DNA from: Saccoglossus kowalevskii
Taxonomy: Eukaryota > Hemichordata > Enteropneusta > Harrimaniidae
Direction of reading: 5' to 3'
Assembly: GCF_000003605.2 (NCBI RefSeq)
Contig: NW_003140313.1
Coordinates: 199,798-257,271 of the forward strand
DNA length: 57,474 nucleotides
Positions within the stretch are counted from its first letter, which is position 1, and every line of letters begins with the position of its first letter. The notes below the pieces were generated by a model. The model made no database searches and was not told the DNA's origin. It saw only the letters and a program-made list of their open reading frames with translations. Of the stretch, positions 43,501-53,984 are shown piece by piece. The position numbers and the translations under genes were made by a program.

Positions 43501-46500
43501 ACAATGGAAAGGTAGGTAGCAATGCGTACTTCAGTGTCAACTTCTGTCTTCTCGAAAGTTTTGATCAGCTCTTCACGCTGTGAGATAAGAAATTCATGAA
43601 ATTTACACTTTAAGAGATGGCGATGAGATTCATTTTCAATCCACACAAGTTAATCATCCCTACTAAATCATACATACTAACAGATTATGATAAGTCGTGA
43701 GATTACTTACACCTTTCTTCTCACATGGCATGCGACGGAAAGCCTCAACAGCAGCGAGACGAATCTCAATTGGGTTTTCTTCTTCCTGGAAGCAGCGTGT
43801 CAAGGTGTTAGTGGCACTGCTGATTTTGCCACTGTTTGCAAGTGCTTTCAGAGACAGGATGATCTGAAGAGTGAAAAAAAAAGTAGGCATTCAGTTGTCT
43901 CTTTATTGCAAGTTGCTATGTTAGTATGTAATCATTTGAAACTCTGAAGTGCTGGCAGCGATAGAGATCTACACCTAGTTGGCTGTACTGCATATGCTTA
44001 ATGGCAATATTGACCCATATACCATGCTATAACATAATACAGAATGTCAGTAAAAATATTTTAGTCACCTTGTTATGTTCATCTTCATCACTTGGAGAAC
44101 ACTTGTATCCCAAGTTGTTTTCAAACAGTCTCAGAGCCTCAACAACTTCACTTTCTCTAATACACTCTCTGTTCTCAGTCTTGCAGTATTTGTGAATCAA
44201 TGTAGACAGAGATAGGTAGGTGCTACGGCGAGCTTTGCTGTACTGAACCAATTCCTATTCAGGATAAAAATATCAAACATTAGTATAAGTATTATTCACT
44301 CTTTTCGCTACATTAATTTCTCAATTTTTCCACAAAGTTATTGCCAATGCTGTCTGTCATATTTTGCCCAGTTTTAGGTACTTTTGTATACTTACATTAT
44401 TAATTTTCAAACAAATATAAGTCTACTTCAGAATTTGTAAAAAATATTGATAAGTTTATACAGGTTAATTTTGGTTAAAGATGCCAAAACTAAGATACCA
44501 GTATTCAATGGTAATTTGAGGGTTTCAATTTAATATACTCACTTTAATTTCACCGATCATTTCTTTTGTTGGATGAGAAATGAATGAAAGTGAAGTCATC
44601 CACATATCGGCATCAATGTCTTTAACCTCCTCGGAGCGGATCTTCTCCTTCATAAAGCTTACAGCACCGGTGGTACTCATCATTGGAATGGCATCCATGA
44701 AAAATTTTCTACAGAAAGAAAGTTTGAGGATAAAATAATGAGCGATATTCGGACAACAGACTCTGTAATCTCCCACTTGCCAACACAGACGAAATTTCTT
44801 AAACTTGTCTAATCTTATATTCACAAGATATCAAAATGACAGCACAGTAGACGAGAGTAGGTGAGATATAGAAATCCACAAAAAGGCAGAATTAAACTCA
44901 CTCAATCTTTTTTTGATTCCTTGGACATATTTTTCTGTCTTTGATGTCATTGTGGACATTGCGCAGGCCATTGAAGTTCAGTTTACGCATTCTGAAGACA
45001 AGCTTGGTAAAAAGCTCAGCAACTTCTGGGCGGGTGTCTCTATCAACTTTCTGGCAGATTTCAGTCAAGACATCTCTTACTTGGCTCTGATCAATGTCAT
45101 CAGTGTGTGGTTTAGGTTTGTGCTCAAAAACAAGAGTCTTCTTTTCACGCACCTGTCTTTCCAGTTCTGAAAAAACAAGATAGATAAATTGAACTGAAGT
45201 TTCATAAAAGAAAATCTGTTAAACTCCAAAAGCATACATTTGTGGTTACATAAATTTCACTTCTTAACTTATGGACAGCATGGGTACCGGGGTAAGTGCC
45301 ATCATTGTCAAACTGTACTGTATTTGCTTTATTATTATAGCATTACAGTCAAAATAGGTCATATTTATATGATATATCATACACTAAATGCAAATTGCCG
45401 GTTTATGTATGCTTCTATTAGAGATTCGGTTCTATTAGAGATTTGTTTCTAATGAGGCAAGTAAAGTACATATTTTGCACTCTGAAAAATTAGACATTAG
45501 ACACAAACATGGATTTTATAAGCACAGTATGCTGAGAGACTAATAAAACACAGTTGATGAATCAATGCACGTCGGAGTAGTGTCATTGTACTTGTTTTAT
45601 CTCAGGGGATAAAAATACAACGGCTATAGTGATTAATTGTGTGATTTTAAAAGTGCATACTTACTGTATGAGGAACCACTCCTGTAAGATACATCAACAA
45701 ACTCCAGGGAAGTTCTAACTTTAGTGATAGCACCACTGGTATGGTTGGCAAATGGACGGCTGATATGTCTTTCTTTGCAAACGACACGCTTGACAAGATC
45801 ATCCTGAATTTCTTGTGTGCATGACTGACCACTATTGATGAGAGACTCGGTGGGCTGTAAAAAAAAAAATATACAAATTAAATCAGTAATTTGGGAATCT
45901 CAATTTTAATTCCGTGAAACAAATGCATTAAAATGTACAAAAATCATGAAATTTTGTAACAATGAAAAATTCACAGGGAGCTCAAAGACACAGAGTAACA
46001 GCGCTTGATCAAATCGTGAAAAATTGCTAGCTGAGCAAATTACTAAATACTTACAGCACGTGGATCATAAATGTCACTCTGGATGGAAGATTCAATATAA
46101 TGACGTTCACTACATCCCATGAAGTCCTTGGTCTTCTGGATGGTCAGCTTACCGTAGTAATCGTGTTCTGCCTCATATTTAGTTGGGCATGAACCAGTCA
46201 CATCAGTCTGGCAAAAAAAAAGTCAGAAATTATTAGTTGGAAAAAAAAAAAAATGAGGGAAGCTGTCAATCCTAGAGATCGTACCAGGAAATCGTTAGAT
46301 GCCATTGTTTATGTTGTTTACAGTTATTGATTGTCTTTTGTTTCCCAAGAACTAGGATATCAATCTACATAATCTCTAATAGATACATTCTAAATACAAA
46401 ATTAGCTCTAAAGAACATTTCCTGTTATACCCTGGGGATTAAACAAGTTGATAATTAGTAATGGAAATCCATAAAATATTAGCTACCTTAGCTAATTCTT

Positions 46501-49231
46501 AATTATCGCAAGAATGATAATAACTGTTTTTAACTTTTTCACCAACAGTTTCCAATTTTCATAACAAATTCACAAAATACTCCTATTTACAGCCTGCACT
46601 TTCCTTCAGAAGATTGGGGAAAAAAATAGCCAAATTTTTGGAGTAAAAACTGAACAATGACCTAAATTTTGTCTGTTGGCTCCAAAATTAAGGTTCATTT
46701 CCAGAATTAATGAAGAATACAAGAAAAAAAGTCCAGAAAAATTAGGGCGAGAAATTCTGCGAGTGAAAACGTTAAATTCAAGATAAATATATAAAAGACA
46801 ATTTTTGGGGGAAAAAAATGATGTAATTTTTGACAGTAATGTACTGTTGAAACTAGAATGGTTATCAGTACTGTAGGGAGGTTCATACTACAGCAATGTA
46901 GAAAATTATTTTTAGCATATTAAATAACACTAATATTATTTTACCTCAAAAGCAGACTCCTTTTCTTCTTTCAAGTAAGATGCTTGGAAGTGTGACAGAA
47001 TAGCACGCTTGATGTTCAAGGACCATGTTGGCTCTTCCACATCCGAGCACAACTCTGGGATCTCACCATCTTGGAAAGAGAACATGAGAGGGCGCTCTTC
47101 AAGAGTGTCTCTAAAATGTTCCACTTTCTCACGATGAAGCATTTCATTGCTTGGAGAGTCCTGGTCAAGTCTAACATTTTTAAGCTGTTAAGAAAACAAA
47201 AATAGTTTTAATCAAATGAATTATAGTTTTCACTAAGTTATAAGGTAGTAAATTCAGATGAATCCAAAAAATACATTTTCAACAAAATTACCAAAGAAGC
47301 TTAAACAAGTTTAATAATATCAAATTGTGGTACACACAGTCAACATTTTTCTGATTTTATTTCTATATTTCATTACATCACATTGATAATTAGATTAACT
47401 TACATTTAGACTCAGTTCACATTTGTTGAGAACATCAATTTCAACATCACAGCTGACTCTAAGACCAGACTTGTCTGGAGTAGTGCCATTGATGTAGCTT
47501 GACGTCACGGAATTGTATTTGTACTTGTATGTCCTGTCTTGCACATACCTGAGATTGTTACGCTCTAGAGAGAAAAAAAACAAAAATAACATACCTTAAG
47601 AGATTGAATATTAGATCCGTGGGTGGGTAAACTACTGTTTTCACGATGAGATGTTATTTTTTTCTGCAATTTTCCCAGTATTTTTTTGCATGTAGTCAAT
47701 TTTATTTGTATTATTCAATGCCTCGTTCTTTCAAGTTTGAGTGAAAGGCAATGATTATAACAAGCCATTGTCCTAAACCAACGTCTCGCATTTTTGCAGT
47801 AACTGGTGCTCATCATTTTCGGAGCGAAGCGGACGACAAATTCAATGGCAAATGCCGGCGAGAGTGGCATCGACGGCCAACAACAGAACAGTCAACCCAA
47901 CACGAAACGATGTGATCAAACGACGAGAAAATCGTTTGTGATGAAAAAAACAGTATAGGGATGTTATATATTTCATGTCCATGCGGAGTCTTATCACGGT
48001 CTTCATAGAAGAAAAACTTTCCATAAGTTTTTACACTAGTCCAAGTAAAACAAAGGGACGAATTGAAACACCCGCCATCTTGAATGAATAATTTACCCGA
48101 GATCCTCTGCACGACCCAATTCAAGTCACGTGACTATAACTTGGTCAAACTTTGCTCGATGGCCATTTGTTGATGGACCCATTGTATGCAAATGAGAAGA
48201 ATATGCTTGATGATAAAAGTGCCGATAAAAGAAAGACATGACAGACTTCAATGCAAATAGGAAAGAGATATGTCAATCAAAAGCTAGGCTTTTGTCAACT
48301 CAATTATAAATAAAGTGATTGCGCTTTGGTAAAATGGGAGTGTTTTGAGTTAAACCGATTCAATGCAAATGAGATTGAAATTACACTTTGAACTCGTCTT
48401 GTTTACGGCTTTCATCGTCAAATCTCCAACGTCCCGCTGGGCGATTAAAAAACAGCTGCTCGAAGTAGATAGTTCTTGAGATAAATTGGCAGTGCCCACT
48501 CGGTTGACAGTCCGCTACTATCCCGTCATTGCCCTGGGGGGAAAATGGTCAATCTCAACCAAAATACACTTACCGGTGCATTCTCTTGCGCATTTCTCTG
48601 TTCCTGATCGCAGCGGACCTGAAAGATTGAACGATTACCTGTATTATTATTAGAATAATGTTTCTTTTGCAGTAGATTATCGGTTATTTATGATAAAAAA
48701 TGACATGTACAAGTGTTTTGACAGATTATTACAAGGCCGTAAGTAGGGTCGTGTTTAAAAATCATTTATAAAAAAAAATCATGCAAGACACTTAAAGACA
48801 GCAGATATGCGAGTTCCCAGTGAGCATATGCACAAGGAGGTTGTTTTGATAATCGACACTGGTAATTAATGCGCACAGACAGCGGAGTTGATGACCTGCA
48901 GAGTAGATCGTCTTACAGCACAAAAAATCCAAAACAAACCAAACAGAAAAAATGCACTTCGAAAAAAATTACGATGCAGCTCACACACGTCGACATTAAA
49001 AAACTAAAGATTAAAGAGGAACAGAATTACAATGCAACAAAAGAATGGATAAAAGGGAAGCTATCCTTCGTAGATGATCAATATAGTCAACTATTCTTCC
49101 GAAGTTGAGTGAGGATAAAAATGGGATAAAAGCTAAATGCGTATTTTTTAAATACGTAGACAGCTGCACATTTCCTTACCTGCGAAGGTACCGGCGATGA
49201 CCGCTAAAATCACGACTGTTCTAAGCTCCAT
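25502..49231 (-). CDS. Apolipophorin/ApoB-type large lipid transfer protein, 38 exons, 3,658 aa
   Basis: Exons (5' to 3'): 49231-49180, 48618-48574, 47564-47404, 47184-46945, 46207-46055, 45854-45665, 45166-44902, 44708-44543, 44254-44069, 43863-43711, 43577-43433, 43266-43108, 42976-42684, 42566-42217, 42056-41874, 41597-41441, 41318-41205, 41095-39400, 39111-38903, 38549-38388, 38079-36502, 36317-35958, 35276-35154, 34999-34794, 34522-34396, 33891-33711, 33402-33218, 33094-32873, 31794-31230, 30923-30619, 29979-29658, 29287-29073, 28627-28223, 27848-27695, 27544-27356, 27207-26836, 26719-26415, 25585-25502. All junctions are GT-AG and all phases agree (10,977 nt). The signal peptide starts MELRTVVILAVIAGTFAG, with an in-frame stop three codons upstream. 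Then come the Vitellogenin-N lipid-transfer module (about 28-640, including QVGSFVWSHLTNL), beta-sheet modules (about 640-1000), beta-repeats (1005-2610), a charged helical block (2614-2980), vWD (3085-3290) and a vWA-like domain (3343-3530). Insect apolipophorin II/I is somewhat shorter and has a similar order. The likely role is a secreted lipoprotein carrying lipid in body fluid. Ordinary vitellogenin is less likely: no phosphoserine tract, much longer. Confidence 0.95.
25622..25731. mobile_element. MITE, ACTGTAGAATAC family, copy 3 (shortened)
   Basis: CTGTAGAAAA at the left and the inverse of ACTGTGGAATACTTTATTTT at the right enclose about 90 bp that includes AAATCAGTGAAAATAAATTC, the inverse of the arm seen at 7769-7980. 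It is only ~110 bp, so half the element is lost. It lies in the last intron of the lipoprotein gene. Confidence 0.65.
26164..26350. mobile_element. TTAA-type MITE, intron 37 of the lipoprotein gene
   Basis: TTAA-CCTTTTCACC at the left end; TTGAAAAGGT at the right end, where the TTAA has decayed. It shares a core (TTTTGTCTGTTGACTCCAAA) with the copies at 34.57 and 46.53 kb. Confidence 0.65.
26836..27544 (-). other. vWA-like C-terminal domain of the lipid transfer protein (exons 35-36)
   Basis: Residues ~3343-3530 have the strand/helix order of a von Willebrand A fold: ADVVFVVEE (strand 1), a helix ENLHELVRKIEAEF, NRFGLVGYGG (strand 2), AKSIILLTCSDC (central strand), a helix ISSILKKQG and ISLHILSD. 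The MIDAS metal motif DxSxS after strand 1 is replaced by VEEKS, so metal-dependent adhesion is not expected. My recollection is that insect apolipophorins carry a related region; this was not checked. Confidence 0.65.
27695..29287 (-). other. vWD domain of the lipid transfer protein (exons 32-34)
   Basis: Residues ~3085-3342. Typical landmarks are HYMTFDKKFYEYAGACSYVL in exon 32, then CNLPRDFCTVTTSGWYYGKTAGLFG and the calcium-loop-like TYNNEKVDDF in exon 33, followed by the Cys-rich tail (SWEVGRQC, MCMNDLCD, CTSAAAYIHEC). A vWD near the C-terminus is typical of vitellogenins and insect apolipophorins and absent from vertebrate ApoB. Confidence 0.9.
30230..30472. mobile_element. Inverted-repeat element with ~50-bp arms, intron 30 of the lipoprotein gene
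   Basis: The arms at 30,231-30,284 and 30,422-30,472 are inverted copies, with a 25-bp perfectly matching core (30,254-30,278 in the left arm) that begins AAAGGTCACACATCC. The spacer is ~140 bp of AT-rich DNA. It is a separate family from the TTAA and ACTGTAGAATAC elements. There is no coding capacity. Confidence 0.75.
32335..32724. repeat. 39-bp minisatellite, exactly ten copies, in intron 28 of the lipoprotein gene
   Basis: Ten uninterrupted 39-bp units, each starting TGTGAATTTCATATTGCC and ending CAAAAGTAAG. Copy 1 (TTTCGCC) and copy 9 (TTTTAT) differ by a few bases; the rest are essentially identical. Because 39 is a multiple of three, frames without stops run through on both strands and mimic 13-residue repeat proteins. 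It lies wholly between exons 28 (32,873) and 29 (31,794) and is not coding in the gene model. Confidence 0.97.
33466..33646. mobile_element. MITE related to the ACTGTAGAATAC family, intron 26
   Basis: Ends ACTGTAAAATCATTTATTTTCACTG (left; key bases ACTGTAAA and TTTATTTTCACTG) and the inverse of ACTGTAAATGCATTAATTATTCACTG on the right. The plan matches the 7769 element, but internal bases have diverged. Intronic, non-coding, about 181 bp. Confidence 0.65.
34568..34730. mobile_element. TTAA-type MITE, degenerate copy in intron 24
   Basis: A GTAA-CCTTTTCACTACCAG left end and the shared core (ATAGCCAAATGTTTGGAGTAA, TTTTGTCTGTTAGCTCCAAA) identify it as the same family as 46,534-46,771. The right end cannot be placed exactly. 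Confidence 0.55.
35332..35550. mobile_element. TTAA-type MITE, intron 22
   Basis: TTAA-CTTTTTCACCATCGGAC at the left; a TTAA 3' of GACAGTAGTAAGAAA at the right. The inner sequence (ACTATAAACAGGACTATTAT, GTGATGAAG) matches the 38.7-kb copy, and the central part (TCAATTTTCAGTTTTTACT) is the family core in opposite orientation. Confidence 0.55.
36502..38079 (-). other. Exon 21: second single-exon beta-strand block
   Basis: This 1,578-bp exon encodes residues ~1694-2219 with recurring units of about 45-60 residues: a strand like VTIQYS or DLTWEP, then an aromatic-acidic YE or YN turn, a polar Asn/Lys-rich loop and a hydrophobic FxxxHP(x)R strand (for example FNFRHPKRQL, FRLEHPSRQM, FTITHPQKTV). 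The period differs from exon 18, so the two blocks expanded separately. The predicted role is lipid-surface binding. Confidence 0.8.
38702..38855. mobile_element. TTAA-flanked piggyBac-like MITE, best-preserved copy (intron 19)
   Basis: A 146-bp element (38,706-38,851) flanked by TTAA on both sides (38,702-38,705 and 38,852-38,855), with inverted ends CCTTTTCACTAACAG and CCTTTTCCCCATCAG. A TTAA target duplication and CCYTTT-type termini are hallmarks of piggyBac-superfamily elements. It has no transposase. Confidence 0.8.
39400..41095 (-). other. Exon 18: six ~80-aa beta repeats of the lipid transfer protein
   Basis: This 1,696-bp uninterrupted exon (residues ~1005-1570) holds six repeats of about 80 residues. 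Each has a LKRVE-type strand, an (L/I/F)NYNNEK turn, an (I/T)TNAE strand, a P(S/T)VEIR-like strand, an ITLTGTxTHQK strand and a (L)DxDxxxEG turn. The alternating polar/hydrophobic pattern predicts amphipathic beta-strands of the lipid-belt type known from ApoB and apolipophorin. In the third copy the turn is shortened (VNYDKKEY). Confidence 0.9.
46530..46775. mobile_element. TTAA-flanked piggyBac-like MITE, long copy (intron 4)
   Basis: A 238-bp element (46,534-46,771) with TTAA at 46,530-46,533 and 46,772-46,775, and inverted ends CTTTTTCACCAACAG and CGTTTTCACTCGCAG. It carries the fullest internal sequence of the family and links the 26.2- and 34.6-kb copies with the 35.3- and 38.7-kb copies. 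Confidence 0.75.
48186..48370 (+). promoter_or_regulatory. Cluster of three POU octamers (ATGCAAAT) in intron 2
   Basis: Exact ATGCAAAT octamers occur at 48,186-48,193, 48,251-48,258 and 48,363-48,370, close to the 5' end of the lipoprotein gene. AGTCACGTGACT (48,124-48,135) is just beside them. Clustered exact octamers in a first-kilobase intron suggest an enhancer; function is not shown. Confidence 0.35.
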
Positions 49232-49307
49232 GATAATTCAGGCCTCAGAACTTCAGATCGGCCAAAGAGAAAACTACCAACTGCTTTCCTCTACATACAA
49301 TTGATTG

Positions 49308-49315
49308 CTTATATA
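49308..49315 (-). promoter_or_regulatory. TATA box of the lipoprotein gene
   Basis: TATATAAG on the leftward strand, 77 bp before the start codon. A start site ~30 bp downstream (about 49,280) would leave a 5' UTR of ~50 bases with no upstream ATG evident. A TATA promoter suits a strongly tissue-specific, abundant secreted protein. Confidence 0.6.
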
Positions 49316-49329
49316 CAAAGGAGGACAAT

Positions 49330-52300
49330 AGAAGGTCAAAAGTCGTCGGAATAATCAGTGCCTTTGATAGACCTGATGTAAATTTTGTGCTGACATTTCG
49401 GAAATATCAGCGAATCACAACGCCGCGGTTAGCTCGAATCGATTCATTAGCATATTCGTGTTATCTTCGTCGAAATAAATAGACAGTCTTGCAAATTTAA
49501 GTAATTTCACAATAAGTTTCACCATTACGAGCACGTGTGGGAAAATGTGCATTATCGACAGAATGCAGCCTTCATCAATTTGAAGTGTACTCCCGGGTTA
49601 CCAAGGAAACTTGACGCTCCGACCTTGAGGGTTGTTTTGCTGGGATGGTAATTTGAGGCGCAGTTTACAACAATGGCTACCATTGATGAATATATATGAA
49701 AATACACACTTTTCTAAGCTACGAGCTTCCTAGCTGTGATAAATTCAACCCTCTTACTGAAATCAGAAATACTATTACTTCTTCCCAAATCTACTGACTC
49801 CTAAACTATAATATAACTTTGAAAAGAGCCGTCGATATAAGACATCACTACAACTCGAACTCTGGTGATCATGCCGCGGTCATACCCTACGCAGTGCTTC
49901 ATGTTCGGATAGTCGTTCAGATGTTGTGTGGGGGCAACTTGATCTTGTCATTTCCATTTGGCGGATGTCTTTCTTGATTTGGATAACTTAAGACACGGGA
50001 AAAAGACGTCACATATCATTAATGTCTCATCTACAGCCATGAACTAACGAATATAGGAGATTATGCAAAAGTAACGGAAAAAGTATGTTATCGCACGCTG
50101 TCAACAGCACAGTACATCGTACAATGCATCCAGTACAGCGATCAATTAAACACAATGATTAAAATAAATTTAATACAGTTAGTCAAAACAAATACATTAG
50201 AATCGCATTTCGATTCCAGATAAGCCACTACCTCCAATGCTTACGCAATTATTGTTTTTTTCCTTCAGTGGCATACTTCTATTATTCCCACACGATGAAT
50301 TGTATGACCATTACATAAAAATATAAGTGAAAAATAAAACCGTAAAGATAATTCACTGAATAATAAAGTATAGTTGTCCTTATTATATTAATTCAATATC
50401 GTAGTTTAACCATATACCGATTATTTGATCGGGCCAAAGTCAATAAATAAATGTATCCGGCAAACTGCCACATTTGTAACTTATAAAACGGGTAACGGCC
50501 CGGGTGATATTGCCCTTATATACATTGGATTGCTGGTTGTAAGACAGTGCCTATTTTTGTCTCAATAGTTTAACTGATTGTATACATGTATTTTATCTTG
50601 TTAGTATGCCAATTATAAAACCAAATTCGACGCTAAATCAGATACTAGTACTCCCACCCGGCGGGACTGGCATCTGCGAAAAAGTAGAACTTGAACTTTT
50701 TCTGACTCTTCCACGGCAGTGTCCCGAACATGTTGTATACTGCCCAGATTTCTCTAGTTGTCAGATTTGTATTGAATTTAACAAGAGTTAGTATAGTGTT
50801 CACACCATGATACTTTGAATAACTAAACAACGTGGGCATCACTGATATGTTTTCAAGTTTGGAGTTCGCAGATATACTATAATGGCCGCCATTTTTTTGC
50901 GCGTATAAAGGGGAGACAGAAAAAAAGTCACAGAAACAAGTACTGTGACCCGTCGTTGTTTTGTTAAATTTCAAACTTACGTGACACAGAAAATAAAAGA
51001 CAAACGTATTATGGTAAAACTATAAGTATAGTTAGTTTAAGTTAGTTATGAGTTATTATTTTATGAAATTTCCGACATTTCCATAAAATTGCCTTTGCCG
51101 AGACGCACCAATAATTAGATTAAATACTAAGTATGATTTGGTCGTCAGTGTGTTATCGGTGTTAATTGAGAGGCGTTATTGTTGACATTCATACTTTTCC
51201 CATTAAACAACTTGAAATAAACCATAACCATTATACGAAAACCAAAATTAAATAAACATTACTAATGACCATAGCTAATCAATGATGTACACGTGTGACA
51301 TGGTAAAGTCAGCTACAGACATTCCACCGATGTGGATGTGATTTCATGTTATCGCTACATAGATAAAAACGGGCAAAGTTGAACGAAGGGTGCAATGTTT
51401 TTGACGCACATATCGACATTATCCGGTGACAGCAGGTTTGATAAGAGATTACACCCAACACAAACTGTTGACATTACGTGACATATGTAGATTGCCGATT
51501 AACTGCTAGTACTGGAATTTTCTATCAATATCGATCATTGCCCGTTTTTTTCGATTTTTAATCTCATTTAATTTAACTGTTAAGCTGTGTTTGACCAATT
51601 CATTGGAAGTTAATCACGACGTCACCCCTGACTAGTCTCGCGCAACGTTCCGAATATTTGTATGCCATTGTATGCCATTGAATAAAACAAAAAATATTTA
51701 CAACTTTATTGCAAGATATCAAATGAATGATACAAGATATAGGCTGAGAAATATTTCTCTAAAACTGCTATGCTCGTAACCTAAGTGTCTTCCGAGCTAG
51801 TATGACACTGTACTAGTAATGTATGTAAACGTGCATGCAGGTGAGAAGTGCGAGGTCTGTATTGTATATACAAACTCTCATACTAGAGTCATACGAATGT
51901 CCAATCGTTACATTTGAACATGTTTGTTCAAATCCCCTATTCCGTCATCACTGTTTGACAGTGATCAGCAACCCTACTATGCTAAAGAATTCACGTGACG
52001 TCTCGATAACCCAGCAAATCTGCCGTTTATTTTTTAAATACCGTACAAGCAGCGTCAGGTACGGTTTCTCGGTGAAAGATGGTGATACCGATGTACCGAT
52101 GCAAGTCATACATGTAGAGTAATTTCGAGATTGTCCCATTTCATAAAATCGTTTCCAGTACTTATTTCACTTCACTTAAAGTGAATTAACTTGAAGAAAA
52201 TTAAAAATCATTAACAGAAGCAGTAAATGATTGAATTTAAAATGATTTCAACATGTTGTCTTTGGGACAGTAGCTCTTAACATCCCATGCGCAGCTTCGC

Positions 52301-52720
52301 ACTAGTTTGCCAGTAGCCGTATGGAATCCTAGGACTAAATAAAACAACGCCCTGGATCTGTGATGAGTAAATTTGCAATATAATGTCATAGAATTAGAAA
52401 ATTAATGCAAAGAAGAAGAAAACAAAATTTTTATCGATCACATATTTCATTATTGGTGATGTCACGGTAGCAACTTGATTAAAGTTTTTAAAAAAGCTTT
52501 AGAAGCCACACGTTTTGCTTCACTTAGTATGTTTTAGTCTTCCCTCAGAATAACAACCAGTCACACCCGGAATTGGTTGTTGTTGGACTGTTCCAAACAC
52601 TATTCTGTGACCCTGATGACGGCAACTTTACACTGACCTGAAGATTTCCACTATTGGACGGCGCAAATCACCCCACTAAACTCGCCTGACGGTATCGCAA
52701 TCCATCTCGAACGCCCATTG
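49330..52720. other. Intergenic stretch upstream of the lipoprotein gene, no gene seen
   Basis: AT-rich DNA with only short frames that resemble no family. A doubled TATGCCATTG occurs at 51,661-51,680. CpG density rises again after about 52,560. Upstream regulatory DNA for the lipoprotein gene may be here, but nothing specific is seen. Confidence 0.5.
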
Positions 52721-52729
52721 GCTGATGCG

Positions 52730-52899
52730 ACGATGGGCATGCGCAGATAAGTTTGCGGTCTACTCAAAATTAAAGGGTATTTTCACAGACGTGCTGTGTT
52801 TTGTACGAAGTTCGCTTGGATTTAACTGCAAATGAAACAGAAACTAGTGATTTTTGCCATCATTTTGGATTTATTCAGCTGAATATATTATTATCGACG
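52730..52899 (+). promoter_or_regulatory. Possible promoter and first exon of a rightward gene
   Basis: GGGCATGCGCAGA (about 52,736) is NRF1-like and lies in a CpG-richer stretch. About 100 bp later comes a 16-codon frame (52,832-52,882, MKQKLVIFAIILDLFS) and a donor-like GACG|GTAGGT at 52,900. No coding exon in the remaining 4.5 kb can be tied to it, so the gene would continue past the window. Confidence 0.35.
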
Positions 52900-53984
52900 G
52901 TAGGTAAACGTAGTTGGACGCTTTATTTCGATAGTTTGCAGTACTGACCGTAACGACACTACCGTATCATAGGTTGGTACTGTTGTTATACCTGTTATGC
53001 TAAGAAAATAACGTTAATTTTTCAGTACAGAAGTTATTATTTTATGCATGTATTAATATGCGTTTGCAGAAAAGGCACGTACGTAGTTAAGACACATAAT
53101 TTATAAGTAATGCACGGTCCAGTGTATAACCTGTACTTCCGGTTTCCAGTAACACGTATTTTCTCGCATAACTGGCCAGGAATGAACAGCAAATGACGAC
53201 AAATGTTGTCGGTATGTAAGAATATAATGATTTGTGTATTTCTATGAAAAACGGGAGATGTTAATATCATTTTGAATGACTATAATTGTCACTGTAAATC
53301 TGGTGTCATAATTTGCATACGATAGTAAACATACGCCCCACGTGACCCATATACTTGTCTGAGTTTTGAGCTTTTTACAATACGTGCAGACGCATAAAAA
53401 CTGCGCACGATTATAAAAATATTCAAATATTAAAAATATCGCAATGCGATGTTTTTTTAATTAAATGTACAGTTTTTCTTGGTGGTGAACGATGGCCTTC
53501 ATCCAGGATGACCAGTTGACACAGTTGAGTTGTTTACAATTCTTACTAATAAGAACAGTGCATTTTGTTGGGGGTTGTTGCATGTCTATTAGAGGGGCTA
53601 CAACCAGATTCAGCGTAACTCAATATTGATACAGTAATTTTTCTTTAGTTACAGGGGAATCAGTATACACCCAAAGTTGAAGAATACGTCAGGATTTGGT
53701 ATTACAGATTTAAACAAAAATACATAATGCTAACAAACAAGAGAACTGTTTCTACCAGCTTGTCAGTGAAAGAATATAATAAATGATGGCATTTTTGGGT
53801 GTTTACAGGATGTTCTGTTGGCGTAATCATAATGATGACAAGGTTTAACTGATAAAAAATAAAGTGAACAGTTTAGATCGCTAATGAGAATGTTAAAAAC
53901 ATGCGCATTAATCCTGTATAATACCTGTCTGCTAGTCGCATTAACAACAGATACATATATGCTCAAATCAAGCTAGCAGATAAG

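Larger units (their letters stand above)
42684..48618 (-). other. Vitellogenin-N lipid-transfer module of the large lipid transfer protein (exons 2-13)
   Basis: Exons 2-13 encode residues ~18-736. The mature N-terminus has paired cysteines (KCAREC) and a YKYKYNSVTSS beta-barrel strand typical of the family. Exons 6-12 give the helical arch (for example RPEVAELFTKLVFRMR, ENREC, NPIEIRLAAVEAFRRMPC, DTEVRIATYLSIVKCP), ending in QVGSFVWSHLTNL. Exon 13 begins the lipid-cavity beta-sheet and ends with the dibasic RVVKRS at residues 718-723. The many short exons here contrast with the two giant exons that follow. Confidence 0.9.

Noticed and set aside
47813-48124. 103-aa minus-strand frame in intron 2 of the lipoprotein gene
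   Set aside because: No family match, no splice sites in phase with the neighbouring exons, and the joined model works without it.
51835-52122. 95-aa plus-strand open frame
   Set aside because: No family resemblance; overlapped by an equally long frame on the other strand.
52832-52882. Secreted micropeptide gene
   Set aside because: The frame is only 16 codons and could be chance; kept only as a low-interest note.
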